DNA of 64,000 nt from Paenibacillus sp. FSL H8-0537 (GTDB taxonomy: Bacteria > Bacillota > Bacilli > Paenibacillales > Paenibacillaceae): positions 2,346,001 through 2,410,000 of the forward strand of contig NZ_CP150290.1 of assembly GCF_038051995.1 (NCBI RefSeq), given 5' to 3'. Of this stretch, positions 25,724 through 34,565 are shown piece by piece. The translations under genes and the position numbers were made by a program. The notes under the pieces were generated by a model. It saw only the letters and a program-made list of their open reading frames with translations, had not been told where the DNA came from and made no database searches. Positions within the stretch are counted from its first letter, which is position 1. Each line of letters begins with the position of its first letter.

Positions 25724-27963
25724 GAAGCGGAATGAATAGATTGAAAGAATATGCCGCATTCGAGTGGTATGGGCGAATATCGCGGATCATTATTATTTTT
25801 TCGTTGATCAATTCGATTGCGGTTTTTGAAAACTATTGGTGGAAATCTACGTTTACCTGTATTTATATGACGCTGCTGCTTGCGGGTGCAGTTGACGTCT
25901 TGCTTCCTGCGATGAGGCGCAGGCTGCGGATGCCGCTCCAACTGTTACTCATCGTCGTATCAACATGGATAGTGGTAGGCGCATCTCCCAGCTTTTCCGG
26001 CTCAGAGGAAGGCGTGCGGAAAATCGCCGCTATTCTTTGGAGCCTGCTGCTCCAATTCCACCCCTATATTTGGTTTAGCTTGGTTATGCTTGCGATGTAT
26101 GGGCTGTTCAGTGTCTGGACGACGTCACGTATTCGCATATTCGGATTTATTGGGGCGAATTTGCTCGTTTTGACCGTAGCCGATTCGTTTACCCCAATTT
26201 GGCTTTGGGACAATGTGGCTTGGGTCGTATTGCTGGGGCTCATATGGCTGGCAGCGGGGCATTTGCATCATTTTCAGCGTCACCATCCAGGAAGCTGGAA
26301 GGAGCTGCTGCATTATCCTTTGCAATTATTTATGCCTATCGCGGCGGTGCTTGCGCTGCTGATGGCCGCAGGCCTGATTATGCCATCGATTTCGCCCGTA
26401 CTGCGGGACCCGTATACGATATGGAAAGAATCGAAGGGCGAGAAGGTTAATGTTTTTTTAGGCGAAAAAGGCTCGGATCCGGGAGGGGTAACGCTGGATA
26501 CAAGCTCCGGCTACGGGCGTGATGATGACCAGCTTGGCGGCGGCTTTAACTTCGATTATTCGCCAGTCATGACGGTTGCAAGCTCCCATCGGAGCTATTG
26601 GAGAGGGGAAACAAAATCGTTTTATACCGGCAGCGGCTGGCTGGAGCTGGATGAGGGAGCGGAGCCTAACAACGTCAATCAGCTGAAAAAGGAGCAGGAG
26701 CTTTCCCTGCCGTATGACCGCAAGCTGGCAGATACGATTGAAGTGGAGCAGACGGTGACGATGATACGTAAAGACCAGTATCCCGTTTTATTTGCGGCCG
26801 CCCCGATTAACCGAATTCACTGGATCAATGATCCGGAAGCGAATTTGTCCTACCGGCTCACCTGGGCTCCTGACGATCAGGAGCTGCGTTTTCCATTGCA
26901 GGGAAGGGGAAGGCAGCCATATCCGGAAAGCTACTCTGTCGTTTCCACTGTTCCCGTGCTGGATGAAGTGAAGCTCCGCAGTACCGATGCGCGCTTAGAT
27001 AGCTCTAGTGAACAGGAACATTATACACAGCTTCCAGATCAATTGCCTGACGAGCTCATGCAGCTTGCCGAGGAATTGACTAAAAATGCGACTAATGACT
27101 ATGATCGGGCAAAAATGCTGGAATCGTATTTGCGTTTGAATTTTGCCTATACGAATGAGCCTGATCTGGGCAAGCTGACGGGTGATTCTGACGATTTTGT
27201 CGCCCAGTTTCTGTTTGAAATCAAGGAAGGCTACTGCGATTATTTTTCTACGGCTATGGCGGTGCTGGCCCGTTCCGTCGACCTGCCTACGCGCTGGGTG
27301 AAGGGATTTGCGCCAGGGGCCTTGCCTGTCCTCGGTGCTGATGCAGCGGAGCGCTTCGATATCGATACGTTTTTACAAGGAGAAGGCACGTATACGGTTC
27401 GCAATTCCGATGCCCATTCTTGGGTGGAAATCTATTTTGCAGGTTATGGCTGGGTTTCCTTTGAGCCGACGGCAGGATTTGCTTTTCCTTATACAATTGC
27501 CGGAGAAGATGCGGCAGCGCCTACACCAGAAGTAGAAGAGGACACGGATGAGGCGGACAAGGCGGCAACTGCCGAAAAAACAGATGTTTCGTACAAAGGT
27601 TTTTATATTGCAGGTATTTCCCTGCTTGTATTATTGCTGGCGGTTAGCTTAATTGTACGCCGTCAAGCGCTGAAGGCAGCGTGGCTGCGCTTCCGGTTCC
27701 GCTCCTATACGGCGAATGACCGCATCGTATGGGAAACGGAGCGCCTGCTCCGCGTTTGTCGGAGGAAGGGGCTAAAGCGCTCCGAGCATGAGACGCTGCG
27801 GGAAGCCGTGCAGCGCTTTGCGCAGCATCGTACAGATATTCGCAGCGAGCTCACTCAGCTGCTGAATGATTTTGAACGAGCCAAATACAGTGGCACAGCG
27901 GCAACGCCAGAAGAGGCGGAGCAGTTTGTGAACAAAGTAAAGCATGTCATTTCGCTATTATAA
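25720..27963 (+). CDS. TgpA-like membrane transglutaminase/protease
   Basis: Large membrane protein with about six N-terminal helices (residues 1-230), an extracytoplasmic transglutaminase-core domain and another helix near 632-652 followed by a cytoplasmic DUF4129-like tail. Catalytic C506 is in EGYCDYFSTAMAVLARS and H566 in DAHSWVEIYF; the third position is glutamate in SFEPT rather than aspartate, a variation common in this family. 747 residues. Probably modifies or cleaves cell-surface proteins or peptidoglycan-linked peptides; the substrate is unknown. Last gene of the MoxR operon, followed by a terminator at 28008-28043. Confidence 0.88.
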   Translation: MRSGMNRLKEYAAFEWYGRISRIIIIFSLINSIAVFENYWWKSTFTCIYMTLLLAGAVDVLLPAMRRRLRMPLQLLLIVVSTWIVVGASPSFSGSEEGVRKIAAILWSLLLQFHPYIWFSLVMLAMYGLFSVWTTSRIRIFGFIGANLLVLTVADSFTPIWLWDNVAWVVLLGLIWLAAGHLHHFQRHHPGSWKELLHYPLQLFMPIAAVLALLMAAGLIMPSISPVLRDPYTIWKESKGEKVNVFLGEKGSDPGGVTLDTSSGYGRDDDQLGGGFNFDYSPVMTVASSHRSYWRGETKSFYTGSGWLELDEGAEPNNVNQLKKEQELSLPYDRKLADTIEVEQTVTMIRKDQYPVLFAAAPINRIHWINDPEANLSYRLTWAPDDQELRFPLQGRGRQPYPESYSVVSTVPVLDEVKLRSTDARLDSSSEQEHYTQLPDQLPDELMQLAEELTKNATNDYDRAKMLESYLRLNFAYTNEPDLGKLTGDSDDFVAQFLFEIKEGYCDYFSTAMAVLARSVDLPTRWVKGFAPGALPVLGADAAERFDIDTFLQGEGTYTVRNSDAHSWVEIYFAGYGWVSFEPTAGFAFPYTIAGEDAAAPTPEVEEDTDEADKAATAEKTDVSYKGFYIAGISLLVLLLAVSLIVRRQALKAAWLRFRFRSYTANDRIVWETERLLRVCRRKGLKRSEHETLREAVQRFAQHRTDIRSELTQLLNDFERAKYSGTAATPEEAEQFVNKVKHVISLL

Positions 27964-28007
27964 TGAATAGCTTTTATCCGACTATATATAGAAGGAAAAA
28001 TTCAGCC

Positions 28008-28043
28008 TGCCGCTGCCCAAGCAATGGACAGCGGTATTTTTTT
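28008..28043 (+). terminator. Terminator of the MoxR-DUF58-transglutaminase operon
   Basis: CCGCTG (28010-28015) pairs with CAGCGG (28029-28034), followed by TA and seven Ts. Confidence 0.75.
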
Positions 28044-28112
28044 GCAACAAAATCGTTTTTTATGTTATAGTTTCGTAAGATAGCAGGAGAATAGCAAAGG
28101 GGTTTAACGCTT

Positions 28113-28637
28113 ATGTTCAAGAAACTGTTGCCACATATGCGTGTGGATACGGTTTATGATATTCAATTAGATGAGCTGCATAAGAATGGAATTCGCGGCA
28201 TTATTACGGATCTGGATAATACGCTTGTGGGAGCGCGGGTGCCGCTTGCAACGCCCGAACTGGTCAAATGGCTGGACGATGTCCGTGAGCGCGGCTTTAA
28301 AGTCGTTATCGTATCGAATAATAATGTAACCAGAGTGTCCAAATTTGCAATGCCTTTGAACATTCCGTTTATTCATGCTGCGCGCAAGCCGGCTAACACG
28401 TCGTTTCGCAAAGGGCTAAAGGTATTGGAGCTGAAAGCGGAAGAGACGGTAGTCATTGGCGATCAGATGCTGACGGATGTGCTGGGCGGCAATCGAATGG
28501 GATTATATACGATTCTTGTAGCGCCAATTGCTCCTGCTGATGAAGGAATCATGACCCGGGTCAACCGCCGAATTGAGCGTATCGCCAAATCGAGCCTTGG
28601 CAAAAATGGGTTATGGAATGAGGGGGAGAAGAAGTGA
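28113..28637 (+). CDS. yqeG: YqeG family HAD-IIIA phosphatase
   Basis: Small cytoplasmic HAD phosphatase of the YqeG family; B. subtilis relatives head the same operon. Motif I is DLDNT with D33 and D35, motif II lies in VIVSNNN, and motif III is near KPANTSFRKGL, followed by VIGDQMLTDVLGGNRMG as motif IV. 174 residues, no cap domain. AAAGGGG precedes the ATG. Its stop overlaps the yqeH start by 4 bases. Substrate is not established; phosphatidylglycerophosphate phosphatase activity is known for eukaryotic relatives, which does not prove it here. Confidence 0.93.
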   Translation: MFKKLLPHMRVDTVYDIQLDELHKNGIRGIITDLDNTLVGARVPLATPELVKWLDDVRERGFKVVIVSNNNVTRVSKFAMPLNIPFIHAARKPANTSFRKGLKVLELKAEETVVIGDQMLTDVLGGNRMGLYTILVAPIAPADEGIMTRVNRRIERIAKSSLGKNGLWNEGEKK

Positions 28638-29761
28638 AGGAAGAGCAGCTTAGTCTGGCCGCACAGTCTTGTGCGGGCTGTGGCGTAAAACTGCAAACGG
28701 AAAATGCAGAGCTTCCTGGCTTTGTGCCAGAGCAGGCAGTAGTAAGGGAGCCGGCCATATGCCAGCGTTGTTTCCGTATTCGCAATTATAATGAAGCATC
28801 GTCGGTGACGGTGGACCAAAATGAGTTTCTGAAGCTGCTCAGCAGCGTAGCAACAACGGACAGCCTCGTTGTGCATATTGTCGATTTGTATGATTTTGAG
28901 GGCAGTTTGATTTCGGGCTTGCAGCGCTTTGTAGGCAACAATCCCGTGCTGCTGGTCGTCAACAAAGTCGATTTGCTGCCAAAATCAATGAACCTGAACC
29001 GTCTCCGCAACTGGGTGCAGCAGCAGGCGAAGAGCGAGGGGCTGCGTACGCTGGATATCGTGCTGTGCAGCGCCAAGCGCAACATTGGTTTCGAGCATGT
29101 TATTGAGGCGCTTGATCGTCATCGTAAAGGGCGCGATGTGTATGTGGTCGGCGCAACCAATGTTGGCAAATCTACGCTGATTAATCGCTTGATTAAAGAT
29201 TACAGCGATTTGGAGCGCGAGCTGACGACATCCCGCTATCCGGGAACGACGCTTGATGCTGTACACATTCCGCTGGATGATGACAGGTTCATCATCGATA
29301 CGCCCGGCATCGTCTATCCGACGCGGATGACGGAAATTGTGCCGCGTGGATTTCTGCAGTCGCTGCTGCCGGACAAGCCAATCAAGCCGCTTGTGTACCA
29401 GCTTAATGACCAGCAGACGCTGTTTATCGGCAGCTTGGTCCGTTTTGATTTTGTAGAGGGTGAACGCCAATCGTTTACGCTGTACATTTCCAATGCGCTG
29501 AATGTGCACCGGACGAAGATGGAGCGCGCGGATGCGCTTTATGAGGATCATCAGGGCGAACTGCTCGGCGGACCTTCTCGCGAAGAGCTTGCCGAGATGC
29601 CAGCATGGACGCGCCACTCGCTGCGCGTGCCGCGGGGAGCAAGGAAGGATGTATTCATCTCTGGCCTAGGCTGGATTCAGGTGAACGGCGATGCAGGCGC
29701 CTTGCTCGATTTATATGCCCCGAAAGGCATCAAGGTGCTGCTAAGGGATTCATTGATTTAA
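28634..29761 (+). CDS. yqeH: Ribosome biogenesis GTPase YqeH
   Basis: Circularly permuted GTPase needed for 30S subunit assembly. A zinc finger opens the protein (C13, C16, C43, C46). The G4 motif NKVD (109-112) comes before G1 (ATNVGKST, about 173-180) and G3 DTPG (221-224), which is the permuted order G4-G5-G1-G2-G3. A C-terminal RNA-binding-type domain follows; 375 residues. GTG or ATG choice: the start at 28634 overlaps yqeG by 4 bases and has GGGGGAGAAG upstream. Central member of the conserved yqe operon. Confidence 0.95.
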   Translation: MKEEQLSLAAQSCAGCGVKLQTENAELPGFVPEQAVVREPAICQRCFRIRNYNEASSVTVDQNEFLKLLSSVATTDSLVVHIVDLYDFEGSLISGLQRFVGNNPVLLVVNKVDLLPKSMNLNRLRNWVQQQAKSEGLRTLDIVLCSAKRNIGFEHVIEALDRHRKGRDVYVVGATNVGKSTLINRLIKDYSDLERELTTSRYPGTTLDAVHIPLDDDRFIIDTPGIVYPTRMTEIVPRGFLQSLLPDKPIKPLVYQLNDQQTLFIGSLVRFDFVEGERQSFTLYISNALNVHRTKMERADALYEDHQGELLGGPSREELAEMPAWTRHSLRVPRGARKDVFISGLGWIQVNGDAGALLDLYAPKGIKVLLRDSLI

Positions 29762-29822
29762 CGGCTATGATGGGTTAAGCTCGTCATCATGCTTACACTT
29801 CATGGGCAGCTGAGAGGGGATA

Positions 29823-30710
29823 TTGGCGGAAATGAGTGCGGGAGAAATCCATACAGCAATGCAGCGCATTGACAGCCATACGGTGCTTTACGGAGTAATT
29901 GGTGACCCCATTCATCATTCCAAGTCGCCTATTATGCTGAATCGCGCTTTTCAGGAAACGGGCATTAACGGTGTTTATTTGGCTTTCCACATTACGGCAG
30001 ACAAGCTGTCCGCTTTCGTTAGCGGCGTTCGGGCGATGGGTATTCGGGGAGTGAATGTGACGATTCCTCATAAATTGGATATGATGAAGGAAATGGATGA
30101 AATCGACGAAAGCGCGCGAGCGGTAGGGGCGATGAACACCATTGTCAACGATAACGGACGCCTGATTGGCTACAACACGGACGGCATTGGCTACGTTCGT
30201 TCCCTTAAGGAAGAGGCGGAGCCGGAGCTTGCTGGGAAAAAGATTGTTGTGATCGGCGCTGGCGGAGCTGCGCGCGGCATTGTTTATGCGCTGTCAGGCG
30301 AGCAGCCGGAGCGCATTACAATCGCGAACCGCTCGCTCGGCAAGGCTGAGGAACTGGCTGCAGCGATGCAGCGCCGCGCTGATATCGCGGCGGTCACGAA
30401 TGACGAGCTGCGCAAGGTATGCGCGGACGCGGACGTCGTGATCAATACGACATCTTTAGGCATGTATCCGAATGTGGGCGAAAGTCCGCTTGATGCTTCG
30501 TGGCTGAAAGAGGGCTGCGTCGCCAGCGATTTAATATACAATCCACTGCAGACGAAGTTTTTGCAGGATGCTGCGCTTCATGGCTGCCGGACCCATGGCG
30601 GTCTGGGCATGTTTATTTATCAAGGCGCATATGCTTTCGAATATTGGACAGGGCAGCCTGCACCTGTTCAAGCGATGCGCGAAACGGTACTCGCTGCCCT
30701 CCAGGGCTAG
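29823..30710 (+). CDS. aroE: Shikimate dehydrogenase (NADP+)
   Basis: Reduces 3-dehydroshikimate to shikimate in the aromatic amino acid pathway. The substrate-binding SKSPIMLN motif is at about residues 36-43, the catalytic lysine in NVTIPHK, and the NADP-binding loop GAGGAARGI in the middle; the Rossmann half continues to GLGMFIYQGA. 295 residues. Start is a TTG at 29823 with GAGAGGGG a few bases upstream; an ATG nine bases later would lose little. Position between yqeH and yhbY matches B. subtilis. Confidence 0.94.
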   Translation: MAEMSAGEIHTAMQRIDSHTVLYGVIGDPIHHSKSPIMLNRAFQETGINGVYLAFHITADKLSAFVSGVRAMGIRGVNVTIPHKLDMMKEMDEIDESARAVGAMNTIVNDNGRLIGYNTDGIGYVRSLKEEAEPELAGKKIVVIGAGGAARGIVYALSGEQPERITIANRSLGKAEELAAAMQRRADIAAVTNDELRKVCADADVVINTTSLGMYPNVGESPLDASWLKEGCVASDLIYNPLQTKFLQDAALHGCRTHGGLGMFIYQGAYAFEYWTGQPAPVQAMRETVLAALQG

Positions 30711-30752
30711 CAACTTTTTCTTATTACTATTTGAAAGAAGGAACATAGAGCG

Positions 30753-31067
30753 ATGCTTACAGGGAAACAAAAACGTTATTTGCGCGCGATGGCGCATCAT
30801 TTACAGCCGATTTTTCAGGTCGGCAAAGGTGGAACGAATGACCATCTTATTCGTCATATTAATGAGTCGATTGAACTTCGCGAGCTGATCAAGCTATCCG
30901 TGCTGAACAACTGCATGGACGATCCGAAGGAAATCGGAGTTGAAGTAGCGGCAGCGGCTAAAGCCGAGCTGGTACAGGTTATCGGCAAAACGATTGTGCT
31001 ATACAAACGCGCATCGGAAGAGAAAAACCGCAAAATCGAGTTGCCAGCTGTCAAAGCGGGACGCTAA
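30753..31067 (+). CDS. yhbY: YhbY-family ribosome-associated RNA-binding protein
   Basis: CRS1/YhbY-type RNA-binding domain protein associated with pre-50S particles (named yqeI in B. subtilis). It begins LTGKQKRYLRAMAHHLQPIFQVGKGG, quoted here only as a family hallmark in two parts: LTGKQKRYLRA and HLQPIFQVGKGG. The GxxG-like turn is GKGG. 104 residues, complete. GAAGGAA precedes the ATG. Co-transcribed with aroE upstream; a weak hairpin (31071-31099) separates it from nadD. Confidence 0.93.
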   Translation: MLTGKQKRYLRAMAHHLQPIFQVGKGGTNDHLIRHINESIELRELIKLSVLNNCMDDPKEIGVEVAAAAKAELVQVIGKTIVLYKRASEEKNRKIELPAVKAGR

Positions 31068-31174
31068 GGGCTCGCGAGGAAATGAGTTCTCGCTTTTGCT
31101 GGCAAAGTATGCAGCGGAATTTATTTCACCGCAATGACTAAGCGCGAAGTTTACAGACAAGGAGGACTGCGGCT

Positions 31175-31777
31175 ATGCGTAAAATCGGCATTATGGGCGG
31201 AACGTTCGATCCCATTCATCTCGGACATCTCATTGCCGCAGAAACAGCGCGTACAAGCTGCGGGCTGGATGAGGTGTGGTTTATTCCCTCGTTTTTGCCT
31301 CCGCTCAAAAGCCATGAGCCTGGCGAGCACAGCGAGCTGCGGCTGCAGATGGTGCAGGAAGCGATAAGCGGCAATCCCCATTTTCGTGCACTGGATATTG
31401 AGCTTGCAAGAGGCGGGCTCAGCTATTCCATCGATACGGTTCTGGAACTGAGGCATTTGCATCCGCAGGATTCCTTCTCTTATATAATTGGAGCCGACCG
31501 GGTCAATGATTTACCCGGGTGGCACCGGATTGAGGAACTGGCAGAGCGAGTTGCTTTCATCGGGCTTAACCGGGAAGGCACGGAGGCGATAGGCCGCGCG
31601 CTGCCGGATTCCTTGCAGCAGCGGCTGACGTTTGTGGATATGCCGCCAATCGGCATTTCATCTACGGCGATTCGCGAAGCGATTCAAGCTGGCGGCAGCT
31701 TCCGCTATCTCGTACCGGAGGCTGTGTTTCATTTCATTACGAGGAGGGGCCTTTATGGAGCGCGATCAAATGATTGA
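31175..31777 (+). CDS. nadD: Nicotinate-nucleotide adenylyltransferase
   Basis: Forms nicotinate adenine dinucleotide from nicotinate mononucleotide and ATP, a step of NAD synthesis. The adenylyltransferase signature GGTFDPIHLGHL is at residues 8-19 and the second motif ISSTAIR is at about 160-166. 200 residues. ACAAGGAGG is upstream of the ATG. It overlaps the yqeK gene by 23 bases, so the two are translationally coupled. Confidence 0.95.
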   Translation: MRKIGIMGGTFDPIHLGHLIAAETARTSCGLDEVWFIPSFLPPLKSHEPGEHSELRLQMVQEAISGNPHFRALDIELARGGLSYSIDTVLELRHLHPQDSFSYIIGADRVNDLPGWHRIEELAERVAFIGLNREGTEAIGRALPDSLQQRLTFVDMPPIGISSTAIREAIQAGGSFRYLVPEAVFHFITRRGLYGARSND

Positions 31778-32327
31778 GTCGGTGAAGGCGCAAATGCCCG
31801 AGAAACGCTGGAAGCATACCGAAGGCGTGATGGCAACGGCGGCTGCGCTAGCGGTAAGGTTCGGTGAAAACCCGGAGCAGGCTGAACTGGCGGCAATTTT
31901 GCATGATGTGGCGAAATATTGGCCAGTCGACCGCATGGAGAAGGTGCTGCGCGATCAGCAGCTGGCTCCCGAATTGCTGGCACAGGATAAAAATTTATGG
32001 CATGCCGAAGTGGGCGCCTGGGTGGCGGAGCATGAATATGGCGTGACAGATGCGCTGGTGCTCAATGCCATTCGCTTCCATACTTCGGGCCGCCTTGCGA
32101 TGACGCGTCTGGACAAGGTTGTTTGTCTGGCGGATTATATGGAGCCTGGGCGCGATTTTCCCGGTGTCGACGACATCCGCAGGCTGAGCAAGGATAGCTT
32201 GGAGCAGGCGCTGCTGGCGGGATTTGATTCGACGATTCTGCTGCTGCTCAAAAAAGGCAAGGCCATTTTTCCACTGACAATAGAAGCACGTAATGGTTTA
32301 ATAGAAGAGTTAAAAACAGGAGGCTGA
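31755..32327 (+). CDS. yqeK: HD-domain Ap4A hydrolase YqeK
   Basis: Symmetrical bis(5'-nucleosyl)-tetraphosphatase of the YqeK family, which clears the alarmone Ap4A. The HD superfamily metal site is visible: H21 (KHTEGV), then H50-D51 in ILHDVAKYW, and D124-type residues in the C-terminal VVCLADYMEPGR segment. 190 residues. I start at ATG 31755, which has GAGGAGGGG five bases upstream inside the end of nadD; a longer frame to 31632 has no site. Followed by rsfS after 3 bases. Confidence 0.94.
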   Translation: MERDQMIESVKAQMPEKRWKHTEGVMATAAALAVRFGENPEQAELAAILHDVAKYWPVDRMEKVLRDQQLAPELLAQDKNLWHAEVGAWVAEHEYGVTDALVLNAIRFHTSGRLAMTRLDKVVCLADYMEPGRDFPGVDDIRRLSKDSLEQALLAGFDSTILLLLKKGKAIFPLTIEARNGLIEELKTGG

Positions 32328-32330
32328 GTT

Positions 32331-32678
32331 ATGACGGTACATTCGGAGGAGCTTCTGCAAGCAACGGTTGCTGCAGCGGAAGATAAGAAGGCTATGCGTA
32401 TTGTAGCTTTGAATTTGCAGGAAATTTCCCTGGTAGCGGATTATTTCGTAATCTGCTCGGGTAATTCGGATACACAGGTACAGGCGATTGTGACGGAAAT
32501 TCGTAAATCGGCGGAGCAGCGCGGCGTTCGTGTTCGCGGGATTGAAGGCATGGATTCGGCCCGCTGGGTGCTGGTTGACCTTGGCGATGTGGTTGTTCAC
32601 GTATTCCACCGCGACGAGCGTGACTATTATAATATTGAAAAGCTTTGGTCTGACGCCAAAGTTGTGGAATTCGCATGA
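32331..32678 (+). CDS. rsfS: Ribosomal silencing factor RsfS
   Basis: Binds ribosomal protein uL14 and blocks joining of the subunits when nutrients are short (yqeL in B. subtilis; Iojap family). Family segments VADYFVICSGNSDTQVQAI in two overlapping parts (residues 35-53) and WVLVDLGDVVVHVFH near 82-96 are present, ending with YYNIEKLW. 115 residues, full length. AGGAGG precedes the ATG by a few bases. Overlaps the following gene by 4 bases. Confidence 0.95.
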   Translation: MTVHSEELLQATVAAAEDKKAMRIVALNLQEISLVADYFVICSGNSDTQVQAIVTEIRKSAEQRGVRVRGIEGMDSARWVLVDLGDVVVHVFHRDERDYYNIEKLWSDAKVVEFA

Positions 32679-33637
32679 GCTTGATTGCCGGTACAACAAT
32701 AACGTTAAGGGTGGCACGCGAAGTGTCGCCCTACGGCTATTTTTTGACCGATGGCGAATCCGAGGTGCTGATGCATTATACGGAGCTGGTCGGAAGCAAG
32801 CCCAAAGTTAACAATGAGGTTGAAGTCTTTATATTTTTTGATACCGAGGATCGACTGGCTGCAACGATGAAGCGTCCGCTGGTGAAGCTCGGCGAGCTGG
32901 CTCGCCTAAAGGTAGCGGATGTGCATCCGCGGCTGGGCTGTTTTCTCGAAATCGGGCTTGGCCGCCAGCTGCTGCTGCCGCTTTCGGAGCTGCCGGAAAA
33001 TGTCGATTATCGTCCGCTGCCGGGTGATGAGGTTCACATTGTGCTGGGCCATGACAAAAGCGGCAGACTTATCGCCCGGCTTGCAGGCGAGGATGAGCTT
33101 GGGCCGCTCGTATTTGCGGCACCAGATTCCTGGCGCAACCAGTGGATCCATGGCTGGGTAACAAAGTCCCTGCAAATGGGCTCTTTCGTCCTGATTGACG
33201 GCGGAGTTGTCGGCTTTGGCGCATATGGTCTTATTCCGGCACCGGATCGCGTGCGCGCGCTTCGTCTTGGCGAGCGGGTATCGGCGCGCATTACCTTTAT
33301 CCGCGAGGATGGACGGGTGAATCTGTCGATGGGCCAGCAGAAGGAAGTGGGCCGTCTAGAGGATGCCGACCGTCTGCTTGCCTTTTTGAAGGAGCGTCCG
33401 GGCGGCGGCATGCCTTATTCCGATGAGACGGAAGCGGGCATCATTAAGCAAAAATTCGGCATCAGCAAATCGGCATTTAAACGTGCGATTGGCAAGCTGA
33501 TGCGCGAGCGTCTGATTACCCAGAAGGGCAGTTGGACCTATCTAGTGGAAGCGGCTGGAGACAGCGAAGCAGCAGGCGATGCTGTTAAGTCGAACACTAG
33601 CGAAGCCTCTGCTTCCGAAGGCTCATCTGAGGATTAA
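32675..33637 (+). CDS. cvfB: CvfB/YitL-like S1-domain RNA-binding protein
   Basis: Cytoplasmic RNA-binding protein with several S1-type OB folds and a C-terminal winged-helix domain; the Staphylococcus homologue CvfB controls virulence gene expression. The N-terminal OB segments (VSPYGYFLTDGESEVLMHY and PRLGCFLEIGLG) and a central S1 domain (about 150-220, with VGFGAYGLIPAPDR) precede the winged helix (KFGISKSAFKRAIGKLM). A 35-residue Ser/Ala/Glu tail ends it. 320 residues. Start overlaps rsfS by 4 bases (ATGA). In B. subtilis the homologue yitL is not in the yqe operon, so its place here between rsfS and yqeM is notable. Confidence 0.85.
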   Translation: MSLIAGTTITLRVAREVSPYGYFLTDGESEVLMHYTELVGSKPKVNNEVEVFIFFDTEDRLAATMKRPLVKLGELARLKVADVHPRLGCFLEIGLGRQLLLPLSELPENVDYRPLPGDEVHIVLGHDKSGRLIARLAGEDELGPLVFAAPDSWRNQWIHGWVTKSLQMGSFVLIDGGVVGFGAYGLIPAPDRVRALRLGERVSARITFIREDGRVNLSMGQQKEVGRLEDADRLLAFLKERPGGGMPYSDETEAGIIKQKFGISKSAFKRAIGKLMRERLITQKGSWTYLVEAAGDSEAAGDAVKSNTSEASASEGSSED

Positions 33638-33651
33638 GGAGGGCTATCTAG

Positions 33652-34419
33652 GTGGAGTCATATGGCGAGTTCGCTGCGGTATACGATGAGCTAATGAGCG
33701 ACATGCCTTATGAGGAATGGCTTTGGTTCACAGAGCAATGCTGGGAGCGTTATGGCAAGCCTTCTGTTATTGCCGATCTTGGCTGTGGGACAGGCTCTAT
33801 CGCGATACCGCTTGCTATGACCGGTATGCAGGTTTACGGCATTGATTTGTCTGAGGATATGCTGAGCGTGGCGCGCAGCAAATGGGATGAGGCGCTTTCT
33901 GCCGCCCATGGCGCACGTACAGGCTCAGCCATCTGGGTGCAGCAGGATATGAGGGAATTTGATCTGGGCACGCCTGTGGACGCGGTTATTTCCTTCTGCG
34001 ACTGCGTCAATTACTTGACGGAGGAAGCGGATGTGATTGCCGCTTTCGAGGCGGCATACGCGGCGCTTCGCCTTGGCGGTGTATTTCTATTCGATGTGCA
34101 TCCGAAGGCACAGCTCATTCGCTATGCGGAGGAGCAGCCCTTCGTGCTGGACGAGGACAATGCGGCCTATATTTGGACATGCGAGCTGGACGAGGAGCGC
34201 TGCGAAATTGAGCATCATTTGACAATCTTTGCGCATGAAAGCGGAGAGCGGTTTCGCCGCTTTGAAGAAATGCATGTGCAGCGGGCTTATGAGGCGGACT
34301 GGATTTCGGAGCAATTGCAGGCGGCAGGGTTCAGCAAGGTCGAGCGTTTTGCCGATTTCAAGCTGCAGCCCCAAGACGAGCGCTCGGAGCGACTGTTTTT
34401 TGCGGCGGTAAAATCTTAA
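33652..34419 (+). CDS. yqeM: SAM-dependent methyltransferase YqeM
   Basis: Class I Rossmann-fold methyltransferase, the usual last gene of the yqe operon. The SAM-binding motif DLGCGTGSIAIPLA (residues 43-56) is intact, followed by GIDLSEDML and the acidic post II segment. 255 residues, cytoplasmic. GTG start at 33652 with AAGGAGGG ten bases upstream. The natural substrate of YqeM is not known. A strong terminator lies 20 bases downstream. Confidence 0.92.
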   Translation: MESYGEFAAVYDELMSDMPYEEWLWFTEQCWERYGKPSVIADLGCGTGSIAIPLAMTGMQVYGIDLSEDMLSVARSKWDEALSAAHGARTGSAIWVQQDMREFDLGTPVDAVISFCDCVNYLTEEADVIAAFEAAYAALRLGGVFLFDVHPKAQLIRYAEEQPFVLDEDNAAYIWTCELDEERCEIEHHLTIFAHESGERFRRFEEMHVQRAYEADWISEQLQAAGFSKVERFADFKLQPQDERSERLFFAAVKS

Positions 34420-34441
34420 TACGGCGTTCTGCTAGAACGCC

Positions 34442-34498
34442 AAAAGGCTTGCGCAGCCGTATGCTCATCAGGAGCAGAGCGGCGGCGCAAGCCTTTTA
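34442..34498. terminator. Terminator between the yqe operon and tdk
   Basis: AAAAGGCTTGCGC (34442-34454) pairs perfectly with GCGCAAGCCTTTT (34485-34497). A and T runs at the ends allow action from both sides, fitting the convergent genes. Confidence 0.82.
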
Positions 34499-34565
34499 TT
34501 GTGCTCATATTAAAGTTGCTTGAGAGGTTGCTGTCGCAATTTCGCTACAGTATGTTGCTCTGCAA

